A stretch of DNA of 54,380 bases from assembly GCF_017472245.1 (NCBI RefSeq), contig NZ_JAFUQR010000004.1:1-54380 (forward strand). The letters run 5' to 3'. The stretch is from Chlamydia sp. Lineage in GTDB: Bacteria; Chlamydiota; Chlamydiia; Chlamydiales; Chlamydiaceae. A program made the position numbers and the translations under genes. This document shows, one piece after another, positions 42,901-54,380 of this stretch (position 1 is its first letter; every line of letters starts with the position of its first letter). Under the pieces are notes generated by a model. The model was not told where the DNA came from. It did no database searches and saw only the letters and a list, made by a program, of their open reading frames with translations.

Positions 42901-43594
42901 CCTCATATTTCTTTTTGAGTTCGTCATAATCTTTAATGAAAGCTTGAACACTTTGATCTGTAGAGTGTCTAAGGTCTTCTACAGCGGCTGAAAAAGCGAT
43001 GTTTTTCATAATCCCAGAGAATTTCGCCGCAGCATAAGTATTTTTATCTATCCAGAAGAAGAATTGAAAATCCTTATAAGTTTGTAAAAAGATTTTGATA
43101 TAGTCTTCGGTCCCATCTGGAGGTGATCCAGCAATCCAAACACCATGAAGAATCTTTTCTATCTGAACATGATGGGATTTAAACTCAGTCTTTACGGTAA
43201 TAAGTACCTCTTCTACCGAAGTTTTAGTTTTTTCTTCAGTTTGCGTCTTAGGAACTTCAGGAGCTTTTACAGGTTCAGTCTTTGTTTTTTTATTTGCTTC
43301 AGGCTTTTCTTTAGGATAGAGTTTTTTTTGAATACCATCCAAAAGAACCGCTTGACGGATTAAGGCTTTTTGCCCTTCTTTAGAATTCTTTTCTTCAAGG
43401 GTGTTGTATTTACTAATCGCTTTTTTTAATTTTTCTAACTCCCCTATAACGAGAGCTTTTTGCTCAGATTTAAATTTTAGCTTCTCCTCAATGTTTTTTA
43501 CAGTAAGATCGTATGTGGGAGTTTGGAGACTCTCTTTTTTTTCAGCTTGTTCTTGCTTGGGTTCTGAATTTGCACGTTTTTTTCTAGACAACAC
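33911..43594 (-). CDS. Giant LifA/LCT-like cytotoxin, body of frameshifted gene
   Basis: A 3227-codon frame from GTG 43594, homologous throughout to the toxin at 44367. It has a polybasic SRKKR at residues 3-7, then a TcdA/TcdB (GT44) glycosyltransferase: HGVWIAG (Trp153), DQAR (Asp380, Arg383) and DxD (Asp396/Asp398, TDLDMMP). Next come ADESTWCG, a charged Lys/Glu/Ser insert absent from its paralogue, a YopT/LifA-type C58 triad (Cys1440 in EGRCMGLS, His1541 in TPTHVV, Asp1556 in DPNFGHVD), a hydrophobic translocation-like stretch (~1962-1997) and Gly-rich RTX-like segments (~2200-2320). It would modify host proteins on delivery. Its frame stays open back to 43891; the true N-terminus is in another frame at 43855-44166, so the gene appears broken by one base. 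Internal initiation at GTG 43594 has no clear ribosome site. Confidence 0.9.
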
Positions 43595-43854
43595 TGTCTT
43601 TATAGTATTGACTCGAACCCTATCATTACTTTTGAAAATCTCTTCGGTCTCTTTGATAGAAGATTTTAGTGATTTTATTGTGGAGTAATCTAGAATATCT
43701 AAATTACGTATAGTAAACAGATTTTTTCTTTTTCTCAGAGAAGTTTTTGAAGAGTTCGTATGATTGACTTTTACAGAGAGGTTTTCCTTTTGAGGTCCTG
43801 TCGTATTTACTTTTTCAGAAGAAGGAATAACCGGTTTAACATGGATAGGCTGTA

Positions 43855-44166
43855 CTATGGAAGGGAAATATGTGCTATGACTTGCGCTAAATTATAAATA
43901 AATGCTGTCTTCCAATTTCCTGTATGATGAGCTGGCGAAGTCGTAAAAGGAGCTCGATTTTCCTCCGCCATATCGTGAAACTGACGTTGTAATCGCTCTC
44001 CTATCCTAATGACATCTTCCGTTGTGTGATTGGCAAAACTCTGATTATCGTATAAAGAAATATTTTGAAACGATTCCTCAAAATAAATATTATCAGAAGT
44101 TACCAAAGGCTGCAGCAAGTGAGATGAATTCTCTTTTGCTGCAATAATTGGATTAGGAACTAGCAT
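43855..44166 (-). CDS. N-terminal fragment of the frameshifted toxin
   Basis: A 103-residue frame whose end aligns with the N-terminus of the intact toxin: [20 protein letters not shown] against [20 protein letters not shown], and [19 protein letters not shown] against [19 protein letters not shown]. It stops at 43855 only because one T is missing at ATTTCCC (minus, 43863-43869). Adding it gives [13 protein letters not shown], matching [13 protein letters not shown], and joins the 3227-codon frame. The ATG at 44166 has AAAGG seven bases upstream and its position matches the paralogue's start. An in-frame ATG at 44262 would add 32 mostly hydrophobic residues. The fragment alone has no known function. 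Confidence 0.8.
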   Translation of the reverse strand: MLVPNPIIAAKENSSHLLQPLVTSDNIYFEESFQNISLYDNQSFANHTTEDVIRIGERLQRQFHDMAEENRAPFTTSPAHHTGNWKTAFIYNLAQVIAHISLP

Positions 44167-44333
44167 CGTTTTCCCTTTAGAAACAGTGGCTGTCTCTGAG
44201 GATAGCACAAGAATAAGAAATCTCTGTCTAAAAATTGTTAGAAAAATTTTTAACAAAGGCATATTGAGGAAGCGTTTTCCTAACTTTTGAGTAATGTCAG
44301 GAAAATCCTCTCTGTCCTAAGTGCTAATGAAAG

Positions 44334-44367
44334 ATCAATAAAAATAAATTGACTCCCCCATCAATTT
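44334..44367 (-). terminator. Terminator after the intact toxin gene
   Basis: On the minus strand, AAATTGA-TGGGGGAG-TCAATTT (44346-44367) forms a perfect 7-bp stem directly after the TAA stop, followed by ATTTTTATT. It would separate the two toxin transcripts. Confidence 0.5.
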
Positions 44368-47300
44368 TAGTGAGTAGCAATAGTAATCACGTCTTTATCT
44401 GCCTTGAGTTGTTTTTCTTCTTCTTTTGTCATTTCGAGCACTATATAAATTCTTCTCTTCGAATAGTCGACTTCATCAATTTTTTGAACAGTTAGCGCTA
44501 CATCTTTTTCAAGATCAAGCGACATATCTCCGGGCTTGTCCCGTGGTTTTAAATGAGAATCGAGACCAATCAAGCTATAAAAGATATTAAATCCTTTTGT
44601 AAGCCTACTTGCGAACACATCATTTTGAGTTGTTGTTAAAGATACTGTGATGGCTTTTGCAGGAATTTTAACTATCATTCCTACTTTCAATTGATTACGT
44701 ACCCATGAAGAAACTTCAGCCCTATAATATGTGATAGCACCTTTTAGCATATTCGCTGGGATATACCATTTAGGATTGGCGTCTCCTAAATGCATAGCTA
44801 TTTCCATTAAATAGCTATCATATATCTGAGCCATTAGTCCAAAATCATCTACATTAGCTTTTTTAGCTCGTGCTTTAAGATCTGCTAATAATAAATCTAT
44901 TTTTGAGTAAAACTGCTCTACAGACAGAGGATCATAACGCATTACCTGATCATTATTTGCAAATACTGATCGAGATCTAGATATCAATCTCTCATTAAGC
45001 ATGAATGGACCCTGTATTTTAGGGAAATCTATCTCTAAATGAAGCAGAGCAGGGCCTGAGAACTGCAAAATAGTTCCTGTAGATTGAACTATTCTAGACA
45101 CGTGTGGAGAAGAAAGTACTGTTTGAGCAAAAGCTAACGGATTTTGTTTAAAACCTTTAAATTTAATCACAAACGCTTGTGTTTGAGGAATTCTAAACAA
45201 CATTCTAGTTACGTATAAATCCCCTGTAACAGGATCTAAGTAATAAGAAGCAACAGGTGTTGTTGGAAAAGGCAATCGATAATTTATTATAGAATCATCT
45301 AATAAAGATAGTTTTTCTTGAGGTTTTGGACCATTAGACAAGGGATCTATAGTATATGTTAATATACCTAGATTCATACCAAAAAATTTCATGGGGATTT
45401 GTAATTTATGATCCTCATTAAGAGTCATTTCTAGGATATGATCACCTTTACTATATTCATGGAATAAAACAGCAAGATTTAATGTCTCTTTTCCTAACTT
45501 GACATCAAGGTGGTCCCTATATGCAGGGTTAATCAAAGAATGAAATTTTGGAACAATTAGGGGTTTCGCCTCGTATTCCCAAGTTTGTTGTGAAATTTCA
45601 CTCATATTTTCCACAAAAAAGTTTTTAAATGTGATTAAGATGCTACCAATACCTGCGGTTTGACGAACATAAAATACCTTGAGAAGTAGATCTCGATTCT
45701 GAACTTTTAACAGTCCTTGTGCATACATGAGCTGTCTGGACAGTTCCTCAGTTTCATCCTCTATAGAATAACGAATAAAATCTTCTAAATACAGAGACGT
45801 CGAAAATACATAAATTTCATCATAAAGTTTCCATTCTCTATAAGAGAATTGAGCTATTTGTTTTTGCTTGGCGTAAAGAATTTTGGGATCTAATCGACTG
45901 AAGAATAAAATATTCGTTCCTATATCAGTATTTTTATCATTGTCTGTAAAAATGAGATATTGAGATTGATGAGCTGGCGTTGTGATTCCAAATTCAACAA
46001 GATTTTTTGTAAAAATGATTTTTGATTTTAAGTCTTTCTTATAAGCTCCCGTAACGTGCCCTGACTGGATTTTCCCCACCATTTTAATATCCACATCTTC
46101 GCTATTTTCTATAACGAATACATGTTCGTTATTTCTTTTCTTCTCAGGTAGCATTAAAATAACGGTGTTATTAAGACTGCGTACATTTTCAGTTCGTTCT
46201 GGGACTATAGTTTTTTCATAATACAATACGTTCCATGAGTAAGGAAACTTAGATTTTGAAAGTTCTGTATCTATTTGCCCTAATCGAATAAATGTTTTTT
46301 CATTTATTTTTATCATTGTTTTTCTGGGCAGATTTTTATTCCAAATAGCTCTGACAGACAAGCGATGGTTTGATGAAGAAATTTCCAGATCTATTTGAGT
46401 TGGTCCCGATCTTTTAGCTAAAAGCATAGTCGGCACAATGGAGCTAGTATCAATAAGTTGAGGATGATTTAGATCGTCATCTGCTAAAATAAGCTCCATC
46501 TGAGGAGTGATTTCTGTACTATAATGTATAGTAGATAAAACATAAGAACAACCTTGAGATCCTTGTACAAAGGCTTTGATATCCATAGTTTGGGTTACTT
46601 CCAACGTTGAGAAAGGATCCGTGTAATAAATGATTTTCATCTCTTTCTTAAAAAAGAAAGCGAATCCCCTCTCTAAACTAAATTTAACTTCAGAAGTTAA
46701 GGACCAAGACCTTTTCTCTAGCCACTTAATAATCCATTCTGGGAAGCCAGTGCTTTCTGGATGTTTTTTTTGCCATTGAGGTTGATCACACTTTCTAATC
46801 CCCAAAGTTATTTGAGAATTTCTTGTATCATTATCAGCTTGTTCTGTAGCAACAGCAACCAGGCCATCTCCTAAACGAACTTCATAGAGATCTTTCCATT
46901 TAGAAAAATCTTTGCTCATATCTTCATTAGATACTTCAATTCCTGAAACCTGTTTTTCCAATAGCAGGGTATTACTAGCTAAACTTAAGCTATTTGGAAT
47001 TGGTTTTAATTGAGATGCATCCATTTCTGTAATGAGAAGATGCTTCGTAGAATTGTTCGATAGAGTAATATTCAAAAAAGCATTCAGTGGGGGAACATAA
47101 TACTCTACCTCACCTTGGCCAGAAACAATATTTCCTCCCCCAGGGCTAACATAGAACTTCGTGCTGAAATTCCCTATCAGAGTATCTTTACCCCCTCTTG
47201 ATCCTACAATTGTATTAAATCCCATTTGGCGTATTTTAAGAATGCGTTCTTCCGTTCCATTAGGTCGAATTAATGGAACCTCTTGTTCTAAAGTTGTCAA

Positions 47301-50300
47301 ATTAAAACGCACTCCAAATGGCTCAGGAATTGCTTTGAATGAAATTGTATTATCAACACTAGGATCTCCAGTCAAATTATAAAAACCTGCTCCACCTATT
47401 TGAACTGTGACTCCCCCTTTTCCGCCAACAATATTAATCTTATAGTCTTTATAAGACGCAGCATGATCTAAATTTTCTTTTAAATCTTTTTCTATAAGTC
47501 TTACAGGAATCACTGTTAAAGGATTGTTTCCTCCGATGACAGTACTTAATTTCTTTTTGGCTGTTAGAGGAGCTTTATAGTATCGAGAAGTAGCTTCCAT
47601 AACTGCTTCTCTCCAAACAATGCTATTTGATAAATAAATGACTTCAGTTACGGCTTCGTAGGTAATTCCATACCCTAAAATAACTGTTCTGTAATCTCCT
47701 TTAGGAATGTCAGGAATATTACTTGGCCAAAAGCTGTTGGCGTGTCCTTGAGCCAGGGCATATGTAGGACTGATCCTATATGCATAACCGATCTTATCTC
47801 TGACCTCCCAATCCGTCCATCCTGCCTTATTTCCAATTCTCCAGTTAGCATTATAGGAGCGATCCCCACTGAGAATTGGAGGATTCTGCCTAAGATCTAG
47901 ATGGAAATTTCCTAACACATAATTTCCAGAAAAGTCTAAAAGGTGCCTTTCCGGAAAAGCATATACAATATGTGCTCCTCCCTCGGTAAGAAACTTTTTA
48001 TACTCTAGCCATTTCTCATGACGATCTTCCTTTAAAGCAACATTGCGAGCAATAGCACTCGCTCCCATACCAATAGCAGCTAAAGGGCCTGCAGCTAACA
48101 TTAAAGAAGGCGCAACAACCGAACCAATCGTGACTCCTAAAGTAATGGTGTTAAAAGCCACATCCAAGCGAGCCGCCATACGATCTGGATGATTATCAGA
48201 ATTTATAAGAGTTTCAACACTATCATAAAGATTCCATACTCCCAAGGCTGTTTCAAGAATTGGAAGCTCTAAGATCATTGCTGTTTTAGATAAAACTTTA
48301 CCAACATTCCCCCCTGTTTTCACAGCAACTTTCTTTAATTGTTCTGCTAACAAAGTTTCCAAACGAAATCCGTCAATACCATGCTCTGTGATAAATTTTT
48401 TGGTACATACTTGGATGATTGCCCCTAAAGTCATCTCTGCAGTTTCTTTGACATCAAGCAAGAAATTTGCTACAGCTAAGGGAGATGATCCTTGCCCTTC
48501 TTGCAGCAAACGAAGATATTGGACTATAGACACTACGCTCATCCCTAGTTCTAAGTCCATAACTCCTGTGGATCCTAGTTCATTTAACATAAATCCAAAC
48601 TGCCTAAAAGAAGCCACTAAAGCCCCTCCCTGTATCATTAATTTTGTGGGAGTCTTGTCTTTCTTTAGCTCTAAGACGATATTATCTTTGTCATCGATAG
48701 ATACTTTTGAAACTGATGTATTAGAATCATCTAAATTATGATTTTTTAATTTTTTAGAAAGATCAAAGAAAAAATTTGTTAAAATACTTTTTGCTTGAGA
48801 TGTTTTAGTCTTAATTAACTGCAGCATAGATGCTGAATCATCAGGAGTCTCTATAATCAAAGATCGGCTTACATGCTTTGTTCCCTCTTCTATTCCTCGT
48901 GTTTCTAATAAAATTAGAAGCAAAGATACAGTTTCTGCATCTAAAGCATGTTTAGAAATATAATCATCTAAGACATCTCCATTTAATTTCATTTGATCAA
49001 GATCTTTTTCAGAGGTATTTTCGTCTATTCTCTTATGATTGATGGAACCTCCGATTTTATATAACGTTTTCCAAGAAGTCCTTATTCTTTCTATGACTGT
49101 AGATCCCCTAGTCTCCATTTTTTCTAAAGTAATCGAGTAGTGATGCGAAAGAAGACCTGCATCTGTGGAAGAAAACCACGAATGCTTAGCTTCTGTAGAG
49201 GCTGCAAAATAGACTTTAAGCTGTTCTCTTATTGATTTTTTATCTGAAAGCCCATAACGAGCTTTGATTTTGGAAGAAGTTTGGACCATCTCTTCGATAA
49301 AATAGAGCGCCATAAGAATGGAAGGAAAATCAACATGGCCAAAGTTTGGATCCGTTACTCTAAAAAAGGAATCCATGAAATTCAATGTCAGAGTATGAGT
49401 GGGAGTGGTAATGAGTACACTTTTTATTTTTTCTTTTTCAAAAATATGTTGGAGGAATTCAATATTCCAAGGTTTTTCAGTAAGAATCCCTCGTTCTAAC
49501 AAATTTCTATTCCCTTGATATTGCAGCCAATTGATTAAAGAAAGTGACCGATCGAGTAGATCTTGATCTGATTTTGTTAAAGGGAGATGCTCTCTTTCCT
49601 TTATTTGATATAAGGAAGAGATCGTTTCGATATTCCTTTGTAGAATTTTATAACTTTCTATAGTTTCTGCGGACATATACAGCATAGATAGCCCCATACA
49701 ACGTCCTTCTGTTTCGTAAAAAAACGACTGAGGATGCGTTATTAAAGACTCTGCTCCGTAATGCGTGGCTAAATCAAGCCAAAGAGAAGAAAACTGCTGA
49801 TAAAATTCTGGCCAAGATAATAAAGTGTATTTTGCTTGCTCAACAACAGATTGTGTTGTAGGGACTTCATGGGGAACAGAAAACAAGTCTTTATTGAGCC
49901 CCACACCATTATAGTCATAAGAATGAATCGCGACAGAATCTGTCATTGTAGTAACAAGAGGACGGCTAAAGTCTCCTTCTCGTTCAATAATCTTACCTAT
50001 TCCTGGTAAAACGACTGTCATCAGTTTAGAAGATGCTTCTGCTAAGTGCAACTGATCTGAAAGAGTATTATGTACTTCTGTTAAGGATAAATATTTTTTT
50101 TCAGAAGACGCTTGAACGAGTTTATCTATATTTGCATCAAGCAAAAAACAAGACGCTCCTTTCGTTTCTAATAAATATTTTACAAAATCTTTCGTTAGTA
50201 TCCCTAAATGGATGCGTCTATGAATTTCATATAAAGTCGATAAGTAGCGGGACATAGAGTATGAAGCACCATTAAAAAACCCTGGGCCCACACTTGTCAT

Positions 50301-53300
50301 TGTACTTTCAGTTTCTCGCCCATTTTCCATTCCAAAGCGCATTCCCCAACCAGAAACATGTGTATCTATTGGTGGAGTAAGCAAATCTGCAGCATGATAT
50401 CCTTTCAATTTTTCTTTTAATTTTTCAGGAATAGCATCAAATAGTTCTTGAGCTGAAGAGCTATCTTTCTTTTCTGCTAGCCAAGAATAAACCTTAGGAA
50501 GAACATCGTGCATAGTTTCATAGTCATCTCCTAAGGCAGTTTTGATGAATTCTACTAAGGTATTGGAAGGAGAAGGGAAAACGCTACCCTCTGAAAAAAT
50601 TCCTGAAATCCCATATTCTGCAAGAAGATAACGGGAAATTTCAGCGAGATCTGAAAAAGCATACCCTTCTGTAGCTAATTTTAGAAACAGATCTGTCTCT
50701 TTAAGATAGTTATCCATATTGAGAATGAAGATCCTTTCATTCTCTGGTATCTTTTTAATAAATTCTTGGATTTTCTTAATAGGGTCTTCTATTCTTTTCT
50801 TAAATCCTTCTTCATAAAGCTGATCAAATAAATGGCTTCGTCGCTCATCAGGATGACGATCCGAATCCATCTCTTTCATAAACTCCATTACCTTTTTCTT
50901 TAGGTCTTTTGGAGACAATGAGGCCCATTGAGATAAGGTTTCTTCTAATCTTAGGTAAAAATAACCTGCTGTAATCTTTTCTTCGATTTTTATAACTCGT
51001 TCACTTAAATTCTTTTTTTCATAAATCGAAGACGTGATTGCTAATAATTTTTCTTGCTCACTAGAATTTAAAGCACCTAAACTATCCTTAGATTGAAGTT
51101 CTGCCCATTCTTTGAGTAGTGTTTGTTCTTCTTCGTTTAATGAAGTTTCTTCTAACGAAGAGATACTTTCTTTGACCAAACGCATCCTTTCTACTATCGA
51201 TAACATATCCCTTAAAAACATGACCCGATCATTGATTGCGCTATGCCAAATAACAATTTGTGTTTGAGAGTGGCTTTGGAGATAAAGCTTTATGGATTTT
51301 TCCAGATCCAGATTGAAGTTATGATGTAAATTCAAGAATAAATTAACTTGGTTAGACACTGGAAATGTTGTCGCACGAATCAGATCTGCTAATTGAACTT
51401 GTAAAGAATATACGGAAGACCTAGCAGCAAAGTCGTTGCCTAGCTGATTAAAAACAACATACAGTTCCCTATCGAGATCCGCAAATTTCAAAATGTCAAA
51501 ATTGGGATCCTCGATTAAAGTATTAAATTTATCGAGCAAATCTTTAGGCAAGTACTTTTTAGATTCCGCTTTCCATAATTTAGTAAAATCTGTTTTGTTT
51601 ACCTTAGTACGAGTTACTCCTTTTGGAGCTTCCTTAGATAATTTTGAATCATCTGAAAATAATAATTCTGCTACGCATCTTTGTTTAACCCCACACCAAG
51701 TACTCTCGTCCGCAGGAGTCACATCATTCGCCCCAATGGTAACAGGATTTAGCCAATCAAACGTTTGCTCTCCTTCTACGGTAATTTTGTTATAAGCCCC
51801 CAAAAAAGCTTTTTTCCCCAACTTTTTCCCATCAAGGTAATCTTCTCCAATCGGCCCCAAATTACGAAAATATGCTTTCATCTCTTTCATAATTAAATCG
51901 GGGCCAGAAATTCCTAAGGTACTCAAGGCTCCAGCAATAATCGTATCTTGCCTAAAATTAGAAAATAGACTTCCCCCGAGGTAATTTTCGACAAGATGCC
52001 CTCCTATAACTGCTTTATGATCGAGATCTTTAAGATCATCAATTTTTTTAAAAAACTCTCCGCTGAGAACACTTTCTCGTAATCCTTTTAATTCATGATA
52101 AGCTCTACGCTGTCCTTCAATAACGGCATCTACAGTGGCACTATCTTTATGCGCCATCATTAAGCCGTTCAATCCACGTACATTCCAGCCTGTAGACCAC
52201 TTATGATACCGTTGTAAAATTGGCATAAAATCTCGAACAGAATCCGGGGCCATCCTTTGAAATAAGGAAAAATTTTTCCCATCAGAAGATGCTTTCTCTG
52301 CAGTTAATTTTTCTTCAATTTTCTTTAAAAGCTCAGGAATTTTCCTTCTGTCGTCTCTTAACAGCTTCGATATATCGATATCCTGTTCTATCTGATCTAT
52401 AGTAATACTCTTTTCTCCATTCGCCAATTTCAGGACTCCATCGGAGATAGCTCTTCTGATAGGTAATTCTTCAAAAAACCGGTTTCCCCCGACCTCATGG
52501 ATCATATTTAAGACTTCAGGTGAATACTGAGGCATCATATCTAAGTCTGTGTAAATTCCCCCGTACTCCTTAAGCATATACATTCTGATTTGGTCTGATG
52601 CCGCAGGATAATTCCAACGTAAAAGCATCTCCATCTCATAGTTGTAGGTATTAATCCTATCTTTCATCGACTTAAGATCTCGAATGTCTTTGATGAAGAC
52701 TTTTTTTGTACCTAGATCTGTGTTAACCTTATCAACAATGTCTTGGATTTTTTTCTTATTGGTTTCTATGAGCTTTGTATATTGCTTTATGTCTTCGTCA
52801 GGGAGCTTTAATTCATTTTTAAGATATTCTATGCGTGTTTTATCATTCGTAGTGCCAAGACCTTTTAAGATGCAGTAGTTAAAAAAACCATCTTGGGAAG
52901 TGACCATGTTTTTAAGAAACATAGCATCAAAATTTGCTCGAATTTCCTTGCTAATTTTTTGATATTGCTCAAAAAGAGCTCTCAGATCATTTTGATACCC
53001 TCTTTTTTCTTCACGTTCCCTAGCAAGTTCATATTTGACTTTGAGTTCATCATATTTTGTGACGAAATCTTTCACTTCTTGTGAAGTTATACTTCGCAAC
53101 TCTCTGACAGCAGCATCAAAAGCGATTTTTTTCAATAAAGAGGAAAATTTAGCTGCGGCATATGCTTGATTGTCTACCCAAAAATAAAAGTCGAAATCAT
53201 TATAAGCTTGAAGAAATGTTTTAATATATACGTCCGTCCCTTCAGGAGGAGCTCCTGCAATCCAAATCCCATGGAAATGCTTATCTATGTTCACACGATG

Positions 53301-54329
53301 CGAATTAAATTCTGTTTTAATCGTGGTCATTACCTGCTTAAACTCAGAAGTTTCTTCTGTAAGAGATTTTACTCGTATGTTGTTAAGAAAAATTGATTGT
53401 TTAACTAGCAGATCCTGTCCTATTCTAGAGTTTCTTTCTCCTAATTCTATGCTCAAACTTGTGTAACGACGGATTGCCTTTTTTAAATTATTTAAAGATG
53501 TTTGACAGCGCCGTATTTGTTCTGGAGATAGTTTTAGCTTCTCAATAATTGTTTCTGGTGTAAGATCATAGGGAGTATTTTGAACGGTTTCCTTATTTTC
53601 TACAGGAGAGCGCTTACGTCTAGATCTTGCAATAGCTTCTTTTGAGAGACTACCCTTGATTGCATCAGTAATTTTTGTAGATTTTAAAGAGTTTGTTGTT
53701 GAAAGAGACTCTTTAATTTCTTCTAGGGTTTCTGATTCAACAATCTTTTTATTATGAATATAGGAATCTGAAGTACTTTTCTTATTTTCGAGACTATTTG
53801 GAGAAGACGTTTTCTCATATTTAGCATTTTTTTGTTCTACAACTCGTTTTTTTCTAATTAAAGATTTCATATTGGGAATTTGATAATCTTTATTATCAGA
53901 AGAAATAGAGTCTTTTTTTATTTGATGATCTAATCCTTCTATTACATCTTTAATATCTGAAGGACTAGGCGTCTTTTTAAATGAAGGTAAAACAGTAGTA
54001 TTTTTTATAATTTTCGCGGGGACAACGGCAGTAGGAAAAATTTGAGAAATCACTTGAGCTAAGTTAAAAAGGAAAGAAGTTTTCCAATTCCCTGAGTGAT
54101 AAGAGGCAGAAGCTGAAAACGAGAAATTCTTGCTCTCCGTCATGTTGTAAAACTGATTTTGAAGTTGCTTCCCTATCCTAATGACATCTTCGGTTGTATG
54201 ATTCTTAGTATTTTCATTTTCATAAGAAAAAAATTGACTCGCTTCAATGTAAGAAGAGTTCGAGCTGAATGACGAAATTTCAGAACGATTTTTAGATTTA
54301 GGGATATGAAAAATTTCTGGAAGCGTCAC
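44367..54329 (-). CDS. Giant LifA/LCT-like cytotoxin (intact)
   Basis: A 3320-residue toxin starting at GTG 54329 with AAAGAGG five bases upstream; an in-frame TTG at 54356 would add nine residues. Numbered from the GTG: a Ser/Lys-rich, disordered-looking N-terminus to ~240 with IRKKRVV and the furin-like RSRRKR (ends at Arg240); a TcdA/TcdB (GT44) glycosyltransferase with HGIWIAG (Trp356), SDQIR (Asp579, Arg582) and DxD (Asp595/Asp597); a C58-type triad (Cys1544, His1645, Asp1660) with the same spacing as the paralogue; a hydrophobic segment near 2060-2095 resembling a clostridial-toxin translocation region; Gly-rich RTX-like patterns ([11 protein letters not shown]); and a ~900-residue C-terminus of unknown role. 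Relatives are the C. muridarum plasticity-zone toxins and LifA/Efa-1. No export signal is obvious. Confidence 0.93.
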   Translation of the reverse strand: MTLPEIFHIPKSKNRSEISSFSSNSSYIEASQFFSYENENTKNHTTEDVIRIGKQLQNQFYNMTESKNFSFSASASYHSGNWKTSFLFNLAQVISQIFPTAVVPAKIIKNTTVLPSFKKTPSPSDIKDVIEGLDHQIKKDSISSDNKDYQIPNMKSLIRKKRVVEQKNAKYEKTSSPNSLENKKSTSDSYIHNKKIVESETLEEIKESLSTTNSLKSTKITDAIKGSLSKEAIARSRRKRSPVENKETVQNTPYDLTPETIIEKLKLSPEQIRRCQTSLNNLKKAIRRYTSLSIELGERNSRIGQDLLVKQSIFLNNIRVKSLTEETSEFKQVMTTIKTEFNSHRVNIDKHFHGIWIAGAPPEGTDVYIKTFLQAYNDFDFYFWVDNQAYAAAKFSSLLKKIAFDAAVRELRSITSQEVKDFVTKYDELKVKYELAREREEKRGYQNDLRALFEQYQKISKEIRANFDAMFLKNMVTSQDGFFNYCILKGLGTTNDKTRIEYLKNELKLPDEDIKQYTKLIETNKKKIQDIVDKVNTDLGTKKVFIKDIRDLKSMKDRINTYNYEMEMLLRWNYPAASDQIRMYMLKEYGGIYTDLDMMPQYSPEVLNMIHEVGGNRFFEELPIRRAISDGVLKLANGEKSITIDQIEQDIDISKLLRDDRRKIPELLKKIEEKLTAEKASSDGKNFSLFQRMAPDSVRDFMPILQRYHKWSTGWNVRGLNGLMMAHKDSATVDAVIEGQRRAYHELKGLRESVLSGEFFKKIDDLKDLDHKAVIGGHLVENYLGGSLFSNFRQDTIIAGALSTLGISGPDLIMKEMKAYFRNLGPIGEDYLDGKKLGKKAFLGAYNKITVEGEQTFDWLNPVTIGANDVTPADESTWCGVKQRCVAELLFSDDSKLSKEAPKGVTRTKVNKTDFTKLWKAESKKYLPKDLLDKFNTLIEDPNFDILKFADLDRELYVVFNQLGNDFAARSSVYSLQVQLADLIRATTFPVSNQVNLFLNLHHNFNLDLEKSIKLYLQSHSQTQIVIWHSAINDRVMFLRDMLSIVERMRLVKESISSLEETSLNEEEQTLLKEWAELQSKDSLGALNSSEQEKLLAITSSIYEKKNLSERVIKIEEKITAGYFYLRLEETLSQWASLSPKDLKKKVMEFMKEMDSDRHPDERRSHLFDQLYEEGFKKRIEDPIKKIQEFIKKIPENERIFILNMDNYLKETDLFLKLATEGYAFSDLAEISRYLLAEYGISGIFSEGSVFPSPSNTLVEFIKTALGDDYETMHDVLPKVYSWLAEKKDSSSAQELFDAIPEKLKEKLKGYHAADLLTPPIDTHVSGWGMRFGMENGRETESTMTSVGPGFFNGASYSMSRYLSTLYEIHRRIHLGILTKDFVKYLLETKGASCFLLDANIDKLVQASSEKKYLSLTEVHNTLSDQLHLAEASSKLMTVVLPGIGKIIEREGDFSRPLVTTMTDSVAIHSYDYNGVGLNKDLFSVPHEVPTTQSVVEQAKYTLLSWPEFYQQFSSLWLDLATHYGAESLITHPQSFFYETEGRCMGLSMLYMSAETIESYKILQRNIETISSLYQIKEREHLPLTKSDQDLLDRSLSLINWLQYQGNRNLLERGILTEKPWNIEFLQHIFEKEKIKSVLITTPTHTLTLNFMDSFFRVTDPNFGHVDFPSILMALYFIEEMVQTSSKIKARYGLSDKKSIREQLKVYFAASTEAKHSWFSSTDAGLLSHHYSITLEKMETRGSTVIERIRTSWKTLYKIGGSINHKRIDENTSEKDLDQMKLNGDVLDDYISKHALDAETVSLLLILLETRGIEEGTKHVSRSLIIETPDDSASMLQLIKTKTSQAKSILTNFFFDLSKKLKNHNLDDSNTSVSKVSIDDKDNIVLELKKDKTPTKLMIQGGALVASFRQFGFMLNELGSTGVMDLELGMSVVSIVQYLRLLQEGQGSSPLAVANFLLDVKETAEMTLGAIIQVCTKKFITEHGIDGFRLETLLAEQLKKVAVKTGGNVGKVLSKTAMILELPILETALGVWNLYDSVETLINSDNHPDRMAARLDVAFNTITLGVTIGSVVAPSLMLAAGPLAAIGMGASAIARNVALKEDRHEKWLEYKKFLTEGGAHIVYAFPERHLLDFSGNYVLGNFHLDLRQNPPILSGDRSYNANWRIGNKAGWTDWEVRDKIGYAYRISPTYALAQGHANSFWPSNIPDIPKGDYRTVILGYGITYEAVTEVIYLSNSIVWREAVMEATSRYYKAPLTAKKKLSTVIGGNNPLTVIPVRLIEKDLKENLDHAASYKDYKINIVGGKGGVTVQIGGAGFYNLTGDPSVDNTISFKAIPEPFGVRFNLTTLEQEVPLIRPNGTEERILKIRQMGFNTIVGSRGGKDTLIGNFSTKFYVSPGGGNIVSGQGEVEYYVPPLNAFLNITLSNNSTKHLLITEMDASQLKPIPNSLSLASNTLLLEKQVSGIEVSNEDMSKDFSKWKDLYEVRLGDGLVAVATEQADNDTRNSQITLGIRKCDQPQWQKKHPESTGFPEWIIKWLEKRSWSLTSEVKFSLERGFAFFFKKEMKIIYYTDPFSTLEVTQTMDIKAFVQGSQGCSYVLSTIHYSTEITPQMELILADDDLNHPQLIDTSSIVPTMLLAKRSGPTQIDLEISSSNHRLSVRAIWNKNLPRKTMIKINEKTFIRLGQIDTELSKSKFPYSWNVLYYEKTIVPERTENVRSLNNTVILMLPEKKRNNEHVFVIENSEDVDIKMVGKIQSGHVTGAYKKDLKSKIIFTKNLVEFGITTPAHQSQYLIFTDNDKNTDIGTNILFFSRLDPKILYAKQKQIAQFSYREWKLYDEIYVFSTSLYLEDFIRYSIEDETEELSRQLMYAQGLLKVQNRDLLLKVFYVRQTAGIGSILITFKNFFVENMSEISQQTWEYEAKPLIVPKFHSLINPAYRDHLDVKLGKETLNLAVLFHEYSKGDHILEMTLNEDHKLQIPMKFFGMNLGILTYTIDPLSNGPKPQEKLSLLDDSIINYRLPFPTTPVASYYLDPVTGDLYVTRMLFRIPQTQAFVIKFKGFKQNPLAFAQTVLSSPHVSRIVQSTGTILQFSGPALLHLEIDFPKIQGPFMLNERLISRSRSVFANNDQVMRYDPLSVEQFYSKIDLLLADLKARAKKANVDDFGLMAQIYDSYLMEIAMHLGDANPKWYIPANMLKGAITYYRAEVSSWVRNQLKVGMIVKIPAKAITVSLTTTQNDVFASRLTKGFNIFYSLIGLDSHLKPRDKPGDMSLDLEKDVALTVQKIDEVDYSKRRIYIVLEMTKEEEKQLKADKDVITIATH

Positions 54330-54380
54330 AAGATTCCTCTTTAAAAAAATTTTCAATTAGAAATCGAGGCGGAGCATACA

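Noticed and set aside
43863..43869. Programmed -1 frameshift at ATTTCCC in the toxin
   Set aside because: The sequence is not an X-XXY-YYZ slippery site in the reading phase and neither tRNA could re-pair well; a one-base deletion explains it better.
33911..54329. CRISPR array or integrated phage in the plasticity zone
   Set aside because: No regularly spaced direct repeats, integrase, transposase or phage structural genes are present; the similarity between halves is protein-level toxin paralogy.

Overview
The window is a stretch of a Chlamydia chromosome. Gene order matches the region I remember in C. trachomatis as CT202 back to CT165 (opp operon, tsaD, mgtE, tgt, gyrBA, tmk-holB, zwf-pgl, pyrG-kdsB, dsbAB, trpABR, cytotoxin). 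Supporting features are AT-rich sequence, many small two-helix inclusion-membrane (Inc) candidates, and a tryptophan operon reduced to trpR-trpB-trpA. The combination of trpRBA with two giant LifA/LCT-type cytotoxin genes fits neither human C. trachomatis (toxin remnants) nor C. muridarum (toxins, no trp). I infer Chlamydia suis or a close relative, from gene content only.

Layout. 1-5677 (minus): a probable tsaD-oppA-oppB-oppC-oppD-oppF operon for oligopeptide import. 5756-7394: two divergent Inc-like genes. 7395-18219 (plus): a Mg2+ transporter with a structured leader, tgt, an Inc candidate, a DUF721/DciA-like protein, gyrB, gyrA, tmk and holB. 18216-23432 (minus): pgl, zwf, ruvX, pyrG and kdsB in two tightly packed groups. 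23664-26159 (plus): a strong promoter, a secreted protein of unknown function, tRNA-Ala and tRNA-Ile, an orphan ABC ATPase and a two-helix membrane protein. 26184-28674: a polytopic membrane protein, then a DsbA-DsbB redox pair. 28692-30275 (minus): a second oligopeptide-binding lipoprotein.

30656-54356 is the plasticity zone, all on minus. It holds a small frame-disrupted gene with two PPSYDE (PPxY) motifs, trpA and trpB, an attenuator-like leader, trpR with a recognisable trp operator, and two tandem paralogous toxin genes of about 10 kb each. Both toxins carry a TcdA/TcdB-type glycosyltransferase (W...DxxR...DxD), a YopT/LifA-like Cys-His-Asp triad and a hydrophobic translocation-like segment. 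The downstream toxin (next to trpR) has a one-base frameshift near 43866 that separates its first ~100 codons from a 3227-codon body; the upstream toxin is intact.

The genes link host interaction (toxins, Inc candidates, PPxY protein), scavenging (peptides, indole to tryptophan, Mg2+, queuine/queuosine modification) and core replication and metabolism. The most novel points are the frameshifted toxin, the conserved furin-like sites just before both glycosyltransferase domains, the PPxY gene, and the two putative RNA leaders (mgtE, trpB).
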